Positions 9,205 to 18,008 of a stretch of 64,000 bases of DNA are shown here, one piece after another. The stretch lies in assembly GCF_000963885.1 (NCBI RefSeq), contig NZ_BALE01000031.1:45708-109707 (forward strand). Direction: 5' to 3'. This DNA comes from Tanticharoenia sakaeratensis NBRC 103193 (GTDB taxonomy: Bacteria; Pseudomonadota; Alphaproteobacteria; Acetobacterales; Acetobacteraceae). The translations under genes were made by a program, and so were the position numbers. How positions within the stretch are numbered: the first letter of the stretch is position 1; each line of letters begins with the position of its first letter. A model generated the notes under the pieces. That model saw only the letters and a list, made by a program, of their open reading frames with translations. It ran no database searches and was not told where the DNA came from.

Positions 9205-10791
9205 ATGACTGCGGATGTGGACGCACTCGATCGATTCATCGCGTCATCTTTGCATCATGCAGATCACGTCGCCGTCTCGTGCGATGGCGACGAAACGTCC
9301 TACGGCGCGCTCGACCGCCTGGCGCGGCAGCTCGCCGCATCGATCGCCACACGCGCTCCCGGCAATCCCAAGGTCCTGATCGTGCTGCCGCCCGGAGCCG
9401 CGGCCTATGCAGCCATGATCGGCACGGGACTGGCCGGCGGCGTGTATGCGCCGGTCAATTTGCGCGCCCCGCAGGACAAGCAGCGTGCTGTCTGCGTCCG
9501 TTTCGCGCCGGATGTCATCATCGCGCATGAACGCGACTGGAAGGCGTTGCAGGCGGCAGCCCCCGGAGCGGTCCATCTGGACCCCGATGCGCTACCCGAC
9601 ATCGCACCTTTCGAAGGGCGCGGCACGCGGCATCCGCTCGCCTATGTCATTCACACCTCCGGCTCGACCGGCGTGCCCAAGGGCGTCGAAATCCCGCGCG
9701 ACGCCCTGAACCACTATGTCGCCTGGATCGCGCATGGCGTGGGACCGACACCCGCCGACCGGCTTTCGCAATACGCCAATATCGCGTTCGATCTCAGCGT
9801 GCTCGAGATCTACTGCGCCCTGTGTTTCGGCGCGTCCCTGCACCCGCCCGGCGGCATGGGCGACCGCCTGCTTCCCGCGCGGATGATCGCCCGAGAGACG
9901 ATCACGATCTGGGTCTCGGTGCCGAGTGTCGTCGGCCTGATGGCGCGGGCGGGCGAGCTGACGCCCGGGAACATGCGCTCCGTCCGGCGTTTCGTCTTCT
10001 GCGGGGAGCCACTGCTGACGGAACAGGTGCGCGCGCTGTTCGACGCATGTCCGGACGCCGTGGTCCAGAATACCTACGGCCCGACGGAAGCGACCGTCTC
10101 CATGACGTCGTTGACGCTGACCCGCACCGATCTGCCGCGATTGTCCCGCCGAGCCGTCCCCATCGGCTGCGCCATTGAGAACATGGGACTGATCCTGAAC
10201 GGCGGTCCCGATGTCGACGAAGGCGAAATCGTCCTCACCGGCCCCCAGCTTGCCCGCGGCTATGCCCATGACGCGCTGGCAACCGACCGCGCCTTCCGCC
10301 CCGTCGAGACGCCGGCCGGTCCGCGACGCGGCTATCACACCGGCGACTGGGCCCGCAGGATCAACGGGGAAATCCATTTCGAGGAACGCATCGATTTCCA
10401 GATCAAGCACAAGGGCTACCGCATCGAAATCGGCGAGATCCTCGATGCGCTGGCGCGGTGCGGCCATGCGGACGCCTGCGTCTTCGCACATGACGGACGC
10501 CTGATTGCCCTGATTGAAGGCCGAGGCGATCCGGATGTCACGCGCGGGGCCGTCGGATGGCTGATCGATCCTCATGCCGTGCCGGACGTCGTTCGCTTCG
10601 TCGATCGCCTGCCGCGCGGCGAAACCGACAAGATCGACCGCAGGGCCGCCGTCTCGGCCTTCGTGTCAGCCGATCATCCGGTCGATCAGGGATGCGAAAT
10701 CGCCCACGCAATCGATCGCATCGATGTCGCGGTTGCGCAGCACAATGCCGAACCGGCTCTGCACGGCCAGTATGATATTGACCATCTGTAA
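9205..10791 (+). CDS. Free-standing adenylation enzyme (amino-acid activating type)
   Basis: The enzyme activates a carboxylic or amino acid with ATP and should pass it to a carrier-protein thiol. Adenylation motifs appear in order: YVIHTSGSTGVPKG (A3, 147-160), FDLSVLEIY with the Asp that in amino-acid enzymes binds the amino group (A4), NTYGPTEAT (A5, 289-297), YHTGDW (A7), FQIKHKGYRIEIGEI (A8) and GETDKIDRR with the catalytic Lys at 476 (A10). It resembles D-alanyl carrier ligase DltA and NRPS A domains. The functional enzyme should end near residue 485. The last 41 codons lie antisense to the carrier-protein gene at 10666-10944 and are probably just read-through to the first stop. The substrate cannot be read with confidence. 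Confidence 0.88.
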   Translation: MTADVDALDRFIASSLHHADHVAVSCDGDETSYGALDRLARQLAASIATRAPGNPKVLIVLPPGAAAYAAMIGTGLAGGVYAPVNLRAPQDKQRAVCVRFAPDVIIAHERDWKALQAAAPGAVHLDPDALPDIAPFEGRGTRHPLAYVIHTSGSTGVPKGVEIPRDALNHYVAWIAHGVGPTPADRLSQYANIAFDLSVLEIYCALCFGASLHPPGGMGDRLLPARMIARETITIWVSVPSVVGLMARAGELTPGNMRSVRRFVFCGEPLLTEQVRALFDACPDAVVQNTYGPTEATVSMTSLTLTRTDLPRLSRRAVPIGCAIENMGLILNGGPDVDEGEIVLTGPQLARGYAHDALATDRAFRPVETPAGPRRGYHTGDWARRINGEIHFEERIDFQIKHKGYRIEIGEILDALARCGHADACVFAHDGRLIALIEGRGDPDVTRGAVGWLIDPHAVPDVVRFVDRLPRGETDKIDRRAAVSAFVSADHPVDQGCEIAHAIDRIDVAVAQHNAEPALHGQYDIDHL

Positions 10792-10944
10792 CGAATCCCA
10801 GCCGGGTATGTCGGCGGCCGTGGTAGCGGGCGTCACACCATCGGCCCGGGCCCCGAACGTTTCGCGCAGGATCGCCTTCAGCCCCGCCATGCCCGGGCTG
10901 TCCTGGAAAGATTCCACAGCCCGTGTCCCGTTCGTATCCGTCAT
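10666..10944 (-). CDS. Acyl/peptidyl carrier protein
   Basis: A 92-residue acidic protein with the phosphopantetheine attachment motif GWDSLQM, Ser51 being the modified residue, and the usual helix-2 sequence behind it (VNIILAVQSRFGIVL). It should carry a thioester-bound group in the cytoplasm. Its likely loading enzyme is the adenylation protein encoded convergently on the plus strand, whose 3' end overlaps it by 126 bases. The FkbH-type protein at 2445 is a second candidate partner. The ribosome-binding site before ATG 10944 is weak, but the domain is clear. Confidence 0.9.
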   Translation of the reverse strand: MTDTNGTRAVESFQDSPGMAGLKAILRETFGARADGVTPATTAADIPGWDSLQMVNIILAVQSRFGIVLRNRDIDAIDCVGDFASLIDRMIG

Positions 10945-11043
10945 GTTCGATCCCGTCAGTCAGGATGGAGATTTGCCCGTTCACACGATGCCCGCAAGCC
11001 CCGCTGCCTGACACCGGACGTCGTTTTTCCTCCAGTGAGTTTC

Positions 11044-12114
11044 ATGACAATCCCATTTGATCTTTCGCACGACGCCCTGCGCAACCTCGTGACCGCTCCG
11101 GGCGCCGATATCGCGATCACGCACGCACAGAACGACGGCATGAGCCTGCGCGCGGTCTGGCCCCATCCGGTCTCGCCGCGCCTGACGGTCTTCCTGAACG
11201 CAAGCGCACCATGCGTGGTGAGTGTGCATGGCGACGAAAATGCGTTGGCCGAATGGCACCTCCAGGACCCGCGCGCCTATACGATCGACATTCCGGGACC
11301 GGCCCGGCAGACACTGGACCTGCGACTGGAGATGACGCCTGCCGCGGACCGGTTTCCGCTGGTGTCGCTCCGGCTGGCACCGGCCGATCTCGTGGACACG
11401 GACGCGAAGCAACAGGCCCTGCCGGAAGCGTTTGCGGATTTCGCAATGCTGGACGACGCGAAGCTGATCAGGAGCTTCGAGAGCATCGGCAACAATTGCG
11501 AACTCGGGATCGTCCAGCGTCAGCTCGGCACCGAACCGCTCGATCTATACCGGTTTTCGGCCGTTCCGCTGGGCTGGATCCTCTACGGGATCGACCGCGC
11601 GTTCGAAAACATCGACGCCTCCGATGCGCATGAGGTCACGCTCGAACACCGGCCCGACGGCCAGCATTACTACTATGTCTGGCAGCGCGATTATCGCATC
11701 CAGCACGAGACCGGGATCCGTCAGGACCTGAAATCGCCGACCGCCATGAAGCGCGAAAGCATGCGTCGGATGCACTATCTCGCCTGGCGCCTCATGGGAT
11801 CGCTGAGCGAGGGCGCACGTATCCTGACCTACCGGAGCGAACGCTGGCTGGAGCCGGCCGAACTCCTAGCGTTCTCCGACTGCCTGCATCGGCATGGTCC
11901 GGCATTCGGCCTTGTCGTGCATGAGGCTGATGCCGATCATCCGCCGGCCGGACCGACATGGATTGCCCCCAACCTCCTGCGCGCGACCCTGCCGCGCTTC
12001 GCCCATCCGGCCTGCGTGGTCGAGACGATCGAGGTCGAGCCATGGCTTGCCCTCTGCCGCGAGGCCTATCAGCTGGCGGCAACCCGGCGTGCGGAAAGCC
12101 CGCACCAGGCCTGA
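11044..12114 (+). CDS. Conserved protein with SIGNNCE motif, function unknown
   Basis: About 356 residues. The first 120 look like a beta-rich N-terminal domain. From residue 147 the sequence reads SIGNNCELGIVQRQ and then TEPLDLYRFS, a motif I associate with uncharacterised alphaproteobacterial proteins found near glycosyltransferases. The invariant Cys-Glu, a later His-rich stretch (EHRPDGQHYYYVW) and conserved Arg residues could form an active site, but no reaction is known to me. The ATG at 11044 is chosen over a GTG nine bases upstream. It follows the adenylation and carrier genes and probably belongs to the same glycan-modification group. Confidence 0.7.
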   Translation: MTIPFDLSHDALRNLVTAPGADIAITHAQNDGMSLRAVWPHPVSPRLTVFLNASAPCVVSVHGDENALAEWHLQDPRAYTIDIPGPARQTLDLRLEMTPAADRFPLVSLRLAPADLVDTDAKQQALPEAFADFAMLDDAKLIRSFESIGNNCELGIVQRQLGTEPLDLYRFSAVPLGWILYGIDRAFENIDASDAHEVTLEHRPDGQHYYYVWQRDYRIQHETGIRQDLKSPTAMKRESMRRMHYLAWRLMGSLSEGARILTYRSERWLEPAELLAFSDCLHRHGPAFGLVVHEADADHPPAGPTWIAPNLLRATLPRFAHPACVVETIEVEPWLALCREAYQLAATRRAESPHQA

Positions 12115-12149
12115 TCTGCTCCGCCGGAGTGCCCCGTCATAGCGCCCCG

Positions 12150-15100
12150 TCAGATCCGCTGGCGGCGGCGCTCGCGCCAATGGCTGAGACGGATATAGAG
12201 CGAGGGCAAAACAAGCAGTGTTAGGATGGTGGACGAGACGAGCCCGCCGATCACGACCGTTGCCAGCGGTTTTTCGACCTCAGCCCCTTCGCTGGTCGAA
12301 AACGCCATGGGGAAGAAGCCGAGGCAGGCCACAAGTGCCGTTGCCATGACAGGCCGGAAACGCTCGCGGGCCGCATCCACCGCGGCCGTGACCGCATCGA
12401 TGCCGGCCCGGCGCTTCTCCCGCACATATGAAATCAGCACGACGCCGTTCAGGGTCGCGACACCGAACAGGGCAATGAAGCCGATGCCCGCGGAGATGCT
12501 GAACGGCATCTGCCGGATGAAGATCGCGATAATGCCGCCCGTCGCCGCGAACGGCAGATTGACGAACACGAGAGCCGCCAGCCACGCGTCGCCAAGGGCC
12601 ACGATCAGCAGGCAGAAGATCAGCGTCAGCGTGATCGGCACCACGATCTCGAGCCGTGCCACGGCCGTCTGGAGATTGCGGAACTGGCCGCTCCAGACGA
12701 TGCGGTAGCCCGGCGGGAGCGGTACATCCCGTGCGACGGCAGTCTGCGCCGCCGCGACGAAGGACGCGAGATCGCGGCCGCGCACATTGGCCTGCACCAT
12801 CATCCGGCGCTCGCCCTGATCCCGTCGGATCGCGGCCGGCCCGTCCTCGAGCTTGATGCGCGCCACCTGCGCCAGATCGATGGTGTGATCGTCCCGCGTC
12901 AGGATCGGCAGGTGACGGATATCGTCGAGCGTGTCCCGATCGCCCGGCGCGATACGGACCTCGGTCGGGATCAGCGCCGCATTGACCGCAACGGGCGGTC
13001 CGACATGGCCGCCCACGGCCTCCACCACGTCCAGCACCTCGGACGTATCGACGTTGAGACGTCCGGCGGCCGTACGGTCCACGTCGATATGGAGATAGGG
13101 AATGGTGCCGACATCCTGCGGCGCCACGTCGGCTGCACCTCGAACGGCATTGACCGTGCGGGCAACACGGGCCGCCAGACGCGACAGCGTCGCCATGTCG
13201 GGGCCGTAGATTCCAATGGCGACCTGCGACCGCACGCCGGACTGGAGGTCGTCCATGCGCATCTGGATCGGCTGGCTCCAGTTGTAGAGCGAGCCGGGAT
13301 TGTGTTCCTGCAAGGCCGCATTGAACGCACGGACCAGCCCTTCCTGCGTGCTCGCCGTCTTCCACTGGGAACGGGGCTTGAGCAGGATGTAGCTGTCGGT
13401 CTGTTCGCCGCCCTGCGGATCGGTCGGGATCGACGACGTGCCGGTGTTGCTGACGATCGTGCGGATGTCGGGAAAGGCGCGCAGGGTCCGCTCGATCGCC
13501 GTGACGGCCCGCAGCGAGGCATCGAGCGAGATCCCCGGCAGACGGGTGGAGGTGACGATCAGGTCGCCCTCCTGAAGCTGGGGAATGAACTCGCCGCCCA
13601 GCCGCGTGGCCATGACCACCGAGACGGCAAAGATCGCGATCGCGATGATGCTGATCCGACCGACATGGGCGATGCAGTACCGGGAGGCCGGTGCGAAGCC
13701 GCGACGCAGGAACGCGATCAGGCGCGTATCGTGCGGATCGGCCTGAGGGCTGGCGCCGGCGGCCCCGCCCGCGTGATGCGGCGGCGTCGCGTGCGACTTG
13801 CGCAGGAGCAGGGTGGAAAGCGCCGGAATGCCCACCAGCGCGAAGATCAGCGACGAGATCAGGGCCAGGATGACCGTCTCGGCCATCGGCCGGAACATGC
13901 GCCCTTCGATGCCTTCCAGGGTCAGGATCGGCAGATAGACCAGAATGATGATGAGAATGGCGAAGGTAACGGGCTGCGCCACCATGCCGACAGTGCCTGC
14001 GATCCGCTCCCGAAGGGTTTCGCCGGGCCGCACCGGGCTGCTGATGACGCTTTCGACGATCACCAGCGCGCTGTCGACGATCATGCCGAAATCGATGGCG
14101 CCGAGACTCAGCAGATTGGCCGAGATGCCCAGATGGTTCATGCCGACCATGGCGCAGACCAGCGAGAACGGAATCACCGATATGATCACGAGCGACGCAC
14201 GCCAGTCCCCGATCACGACCAGCAGGACCGTGAACACGAGGGCCGCGCCGAGGATCAGGTTGTCGCGCACCGTCATGACGGTGACGTTCGTTAGCGTGGC
14301 GCGGCTGAAATACGGTTCAAGGCGCACGCCGGGCGGCAACGCGTTCTGGATGACAGGCAATCGCGCCTTGATCCGGGCAAGCGTCGCCCGGGCGTTCGCG
14401 CCCTCCTGCAGCAGCACGACGGCGCTGACGATTTCCCCGCGTCCGTCGCGCGTCACGGCGCCGAGACGCGGCAGCTGCCCTTCCCGCACGCGGCCCACAT
14501 CGCGCACATGAACCACATCGCCGTTCGGACCGCTGCGGACCTGGACGTCGCCCAACTCGGTCAGATTGTCGATCAGCGACCGGCCGACGATGACGTGCTG
14601 CTCGTCATTGTGCTCGATCCATGCGCCGCCCGCCGCCTCGTTGTCCTGATCGATGGCCTGGAACACATCGGAGACCGAGACACGGTACCGGCGCAGGGCG
14701 GCGGGATCGAGTTCCACCGCAAACGTCTGCGTGGCGCCACCATTGACGTTGATGTCCACGACGCCGGGAATCAGGCGCAGCTTCGGCGCGACGTTCCACG
14801 TCATGATCCGGTTCAGCGCGGCCGGGGTCAGGCCGCCGCCCATCACCTGAAACTGCATGATCTCGCCCATGCCGGTCGCCATCGGGCCCATGCCTATGGA
14901 CAGCCCATGGATCGAGACGGCATCGCGCGCCTGGTCGAGGCGCTGCGCCACCATTTCCCGATCGCGATAGATGTCGGTCCCGTCGGCAAACTGGAGATAG
15001 ATGACGGCAACACCCGTCCGGGACACGGACCGCATGCTGGCCACGCCTACCACAGCGGACATGACGTTTTCGATCGGGGTGGTGACGAGCCGTTCGACCT

Positions 15101-15272
15101 CCTGCGTCGGCAGCCCCGGCGCCTGGATCGAGACCAGCACCTGACGGGGAGAAATATCGGGAACGGGCTCGACCGCAAGACTACGCAAATCAGCGATGCC
15201 CGCGATCATCAGCAGCACGACCGCGCCGAGGATGATGCCTCGTGCCGCAAGCAGTCTGGACATGAACGCCAC
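12150..15272 (-). CDS. czcA: CzcA-type heavy-metal RND efflux pump
   Basis: A 1040-residue inner-membrane proton antiporter that drives metal export across both membranes with its adaptor and outer-membrane channel. The helix-4 relay reads GAIDFGMIVDSALVIVE, with Asp394, Asp400 and Glu407 in the spacing of CzcA (the HME1 group that moves Zn, Co, Cd or Ni), not of CusA. Two large periplasmic loops and the second-half helices (FVNLPFAATGGIIAIF, VVIGGLVSSTILTLLVLPSLYI) are intact. It is the last gene of the operon, two bases after the adaptor stop. The start is GTG at 15272 or ATG at 15263; neither has a strong ribosome-binding site, which suits translational coupling. The exact metal is not settled. 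Confidence 0.93.
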   Translation of the reverse strand: MAFMSRLLAARGIILGAVVLLMIAGIADLRSLAVEPVPDISPRQVLVSIQAPGLPTQEVERLVTTPIENVMSAVVGVASMRSVSRTGVAVIYLQFADGTDIYRDREMVAQRLDQARDAVSIHGLSIGMGPMATGMGEIMQFQVMGGGLTPAALNRIMTWNVAPKLRLIPGVVDINVNGGATQTFAVELDPAALRRYRVSVSDVFQAIDQDNEAAGGAWIEHNDEQHVIVGRSLIDNLTELGDVQVRSGPNGDVVHVRDVGRVREGQLPRLGAVTRDGRGEIVSAVVLLQEGANARATLARIKARLPVIQNALPPGVRLEPYFSRATLTNVTVMTVRDNLILGAALVFTVLLVVIGDWRASLVIISVIPFSLVCAMVGMNHLGISANLLSLGAIDFGMIVDSALVIVESVISSPVRPGETLRERIAGTVGMVAQPVTFAILIIILVYLPILTLEGIEGRMFRPMAETVILALISSLIFALVGIPALSTLLLRKSHATPPHHAGGAAGASPQADPHDTRLIAFLRRGFAPASRYCIAHVGRISIIAIAIFAVSVVMATRLGGEFIPQLQEGDLIVTSTRLPGISLDASLRAVTAIERTLRAFPDIRTIVSNTGTSSIPTDPQGGEQTDSYILLKPRSQWKTASTQEGLVRAFNAALQEHNPGSLYNWSQPIQMRMDDLQSGVRSQVAIGIYGPDMATLSRLAARVARTVNAVRGAADVAPQDVGTIPYLHIDVDRTAAGRLNVDTSEVLDVVEAVGGHVGPPVAVNAALIPTEVRIAPGDRDTLDDIRHLPILTRDDHTIDLAQVARIKLEDGPAAIRRDQGERRMMVQANVRGRDLASFVAAAQTAVARDVPLPPGYRIVWSGQFRNLQTAVARLEIVVPITLTLIFCLLIVALGDAWLAALVFVNLPFAATGGIIAIFIRQMPFSISAGIGFIALFGVATLNGVVLISYVREKRRAGIDAVTAAVDAARERFRPVMATALVACLGFFPMAFSTSEGAEVEKPLATVVIGGLVSSTILTLLVLPSLYIRLSHWRERRRQRI

Positions 15273-15274
15273 GC

Positions 15275-16504
15275 TCAGCCGGCCCGGGCCGTGTCGTGCG
15301 GTGCGCTTGCAGGCTTATCCGGCTCCGGATTGAGCATGGCCTGCGACTTGAGCATGAAGCTGCCTCGCGTCACGACCGTCTCTCCCGCCGAGACCCCGGA
15401 CGTCACGACGGTCTGGCCATCCAGTGCCGGACCGATAGCCACGTGCCGGGCCTGATAGCGCTCCGGCGCCACGCGCACGAACACGCAGGGCGCATCGGCG
15501 ATGGTCTGGACAGCGGCCGACGGCACCAGCACGCCCGAAACCGGCTGCCCTTCGAACAGCCGCGTCCGCACCAGCATGTCCGGCCGCAGGCGGTGACCAG
15601 CGTTGGACAGCAGGCTACGCACCAGCACATGCCGGGTCGCTGGATCGACGCTGCCTTCAATGATGTCGATCCGGGATTCGCTCGGCGGCCGATCGGGACG
15701 GATCCACGTAAGCTGCCGGTTGCCGGTCGCAAGATCGCCCACATCCGCCTCGTCGACCTGCGAGATCACCCAGACTTTCGTCAGATCGTCCACTTCAACC
15801 GGCACCAGCGTCCCGCCCGTGACCTCCTCGCCCGCCGCGATCGAGACATGCCGCACGATGCCGTCGATCGGGGAGACGACCGAAGACCGGATCCCACGCG
15901 CCAGCTCGGTCGGGGATGAGAAGCGCGCCATGCGCTCGCGCTCGTTGCGCACCACGGCCAGGCGTTGCGCGACGAGGCCGCGCGCATCCTGCAGGCGCGC
16001 ATGGCGTCGCGCGGCCTCGCCCGCCGAAACCGCACCGCCGGTCAGTTCGCGCCCGCGCTGATCGGCCAGCGCCGCGTCGCGCTCCATCGCCTGCGCCTGC
16101 TGCAACGCCGCTTGTGCGGAAGCAAGCTGCTGCGTCTCGTCGCTGAGGCTGAAATCGTCGTAGGTGAACAGCGTCTGGCCGCGTCGGACCGTCTCGCCCG
16201 GGCTGACCAGAACCGCAACCACGCGTCCCAGCCCCACGGGGCGAATACGCGTCGTCCGCCGCTCGTCCAGTGCCACATAGGCCGACGCATCGATATGGCC
16301 CGGTAAGGCGCCGGTTCGCGCTTGTGCCGTCTCGATGCCCTCGGTCGCCAGGGCAGCGTCAGAGATCGCGATCATGCCGGCCGGCCAGCGCTCCTGCGCA
16401 CAAGCCGGCCCAAGACCGCCCATCGCGAGGCAAATCATGAGCAGTGGCCCGCACAGTGGCGCTTCGCAGAGCGAGGAACGCCCCATGCGCAGTATCGATG
16501 TCAT
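15275..16504 (-). CDS. czcB: Periplasmic adaptor (CzcB-like) of the metal efflux pump
   Basis: A membrane-fusion protein of 409 residues linking the RND pump to the outer-membrane channel. A signal sequence runs to about residue 36 (GPACAQ). Then come a lipoyl-like half (GRVVAVLVSPGETVRRGQ), an alpha-hairpin rich in Ala/Gln/Arg (about 120-190), the returning lipoyl half (VVSPIDGIVRHVSIAAGEEV) and beta-barrel segments (VWVISQVDEADVGDL). It starts within the stop codon of the upstream channel gene (ATGA overlap), showing tight operon coupling. Confidence 0.92.
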   Translation of the reverse strand: MTSILRMGRSSLCEAPLCGPLLMICLAMGGLGPACAQERWPAGMIAISDAALATEGIETAQARTGALPGHIDASAYVALDERRTTRIRPVGLGRVVAVLVSPGETVRRGQTLFTYDDFSLSDETQQLASAQAALQQAQAMERDAALADQRGRELTGGAVSAGEAARRHARLQDARGLVAQRLAVVRNERERMARFSSPTELARGIRSSVVSPIDGIVRHVSIAAGEEVTGGTLVPVEVDDLTKVWVISQVDEADVGDLATGNRQLTWIRPDRPPSESRIDIIEGSVDPATRHVLVRSLLSNAGHRLRPDMLVRTRLFEGQPVSGVLVPSAAVQTIADAPCVFVRVAPERYQARHVAIGPALDGQTVVTSGVSAGETVVTRGSFMLKSQAMLNPEPDKPASAPHDTARAG

Positions 16505-17745
16505 GGGGTCTGTCCTGCCATCAGCATCATGCGGACCATCGAGGCATGCCAGATGACGTCCGCCTGGGAAGCCCGCTGCCGCGCATCGAGGGCGGCCCGG
16601 CGGGCGCGTAGATACTCGATGATTGGCGTCTCACCGACGCGCCATGCCTGTTTGAGATGGGCTGCGCGGTCATCCAGCGCCGCCTCCGTCGCGCGGGAAT
16701 GGCGCAGGATGTCGAGCGCTGCCGCAAGCTGGGACCGGGTCTGCCGGTATTCGACCGTTACCTTGCGGCGCGCCAGTGTCGCATCGCGCTCGGCAGCGCC
16801 CATGGCCCGCACTTCCTTCATCAGCATGGGCGTATTGCGGGCGGCACTCGGCAACGGCACGTTCAGGACGACCCCGATCTGGGTATCCCACGGGCTTCCA
16901 TACTGTTCCTGGCGCGACACCTGCACCCCGACATTGGGATCGGGCATATAGGAACGCCGCGCGAGTTCGTAGGACGCGCCGGCGCCGCGCGAGATCGCAT
17001 CCGCCATGACGATGCGCGGATCGCGCGCAGGATCGAGCACGAGCCCCGCCGATGACAGGACATGGCCGTCGAGCGCCATCAGATCGGGGATCGCGTCATG
17101 CCCGGTCAGGGTCTCGAGTTCCGCACAGGCCGTCTCGAGCCGCTGCTGCCGCTCGGCGCGACGGCTGTCCAGATCCTCCGTCTCGGCGACCACGGCGTCC
17201 TGATCGGCGGAGGCGATCTCGCCCGCGCGCAGGGCGCGCCGCGTGTCGGTCATGACCTTCGACAGCATCCCGCGCACGGCATTGAGATTGTCGATTTCCC
17301 GCGTCAGGGCCGTCGCCGTGCTGGCCAGATCGAGCACGCGCACGGCTGTCGCCAACCGCTCTACCTTGACCCGCGCACGGGCCACGGCTTCGTCCGCGAG
17401 CGCATTGCGGACCGAGGCGCTCCCCTGCCCGGGCAACCACAGCGGCACACTGATGCCGCCCTGATACGTCGTGTAGCCGACATGGCTTCCGATGAAATGA
17501 TCGTCGAAATATTCGCCCGACAGGGTCGGACCGGCCGGAAACCAGGAATCAAGCGCGTTTGCGGTGCGATGGGCCGCCTGCATGTCGATTTCGGCGGACC
17601 GGCTGTTCGGATCGAGCGCCCAGGCCGCCTGGATGGCATCGTGGAGCGTCTCGGCGCGCGTGCCCTGTGCGAACGACAGACCGACCAAACACGCAACACG
17701 TCCTGTCAGCCAGATTCGTGTCCACAGCCTCGCACTCACAACCAT
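16501..17745 (-). CDS. czcC: TolC-family outer-membrane channel (CzcC-like)
   Basis: First gene of the efflux operon. The 414-residue protein has a signal peptide ending near TRAE and the two-repeat helical pattern of outer-membrane efflux proteins, with long amphipathic Ala/Arg/Glu helices at about 110-200 and 310-400. It should form the trimeric exit duct for the pump. No metal-responsive regulator gene lies next to the operon in this window. The start at 17745 has a poor ribosome-binding site; a start a few codons away cannot be excluded. Confidence 0.88.
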   Translation of the reverse strand: MVVSARLWTRIWLTGRVACLVGLSFAQGTRAETLHDAIQAAWALDPNSRSAEIDMQAAHRTANALDSWFPAGPTLSGEYFDDHFIGSHVGYTTYQGGISVPLWLPGQGSASVRNALADEAVARARVKVERLATAVRVLDLASTATALTREIDNLNAVRGMLSKVMTDTRRALRAGEIASADQDAVVAETEDLDSRRAERQQRLETACAELETLTGHDAIPDLMALDGHVLSSAGLVLDPARDPRIVMADAISRGAGASYELARRSYMPDPNVGVQVSRQEQYGSPWDTQIGVVLNVPLPSAARNTPMLMKEVRAMGAAERDATLARRKVTVEYRQTRSQLAAALDILRHSRATEAALDDRAAHLKQAWRVGETPIIEYLRARRAALDARQRASQADVIWHASMVRMMLMAGQTP

Positions 17746-18008
17746 GAGCCATGTTCATAAGGACTTCTCATGCGCCAGGAATAACAAATCTTGTCACGAC
17801 CTTAAAATGGCCGCAATGAAACACCAAGCATGCAGTGCCCGATTTGCAGCCGGCCGATTTCTACTGGCGAAATCTCATTCCGCGCTTGTCGTACTTCATC
17901 TTCGACATCCCGTGTCCGTGATGATGCCCCCCCCTATTCCCGGGTATCGACGCAGATCGTTCCGGCCTGTCATGCGTAACGCGGACAGGCCAGACTATCC
18001 TTGGCGCC

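Noticed and set aside
12885..14294. 469-residue open frame on the plus strand
   Set aside because: Antisense to czcA; Arg/Asp/Gly-rich shadow composition.
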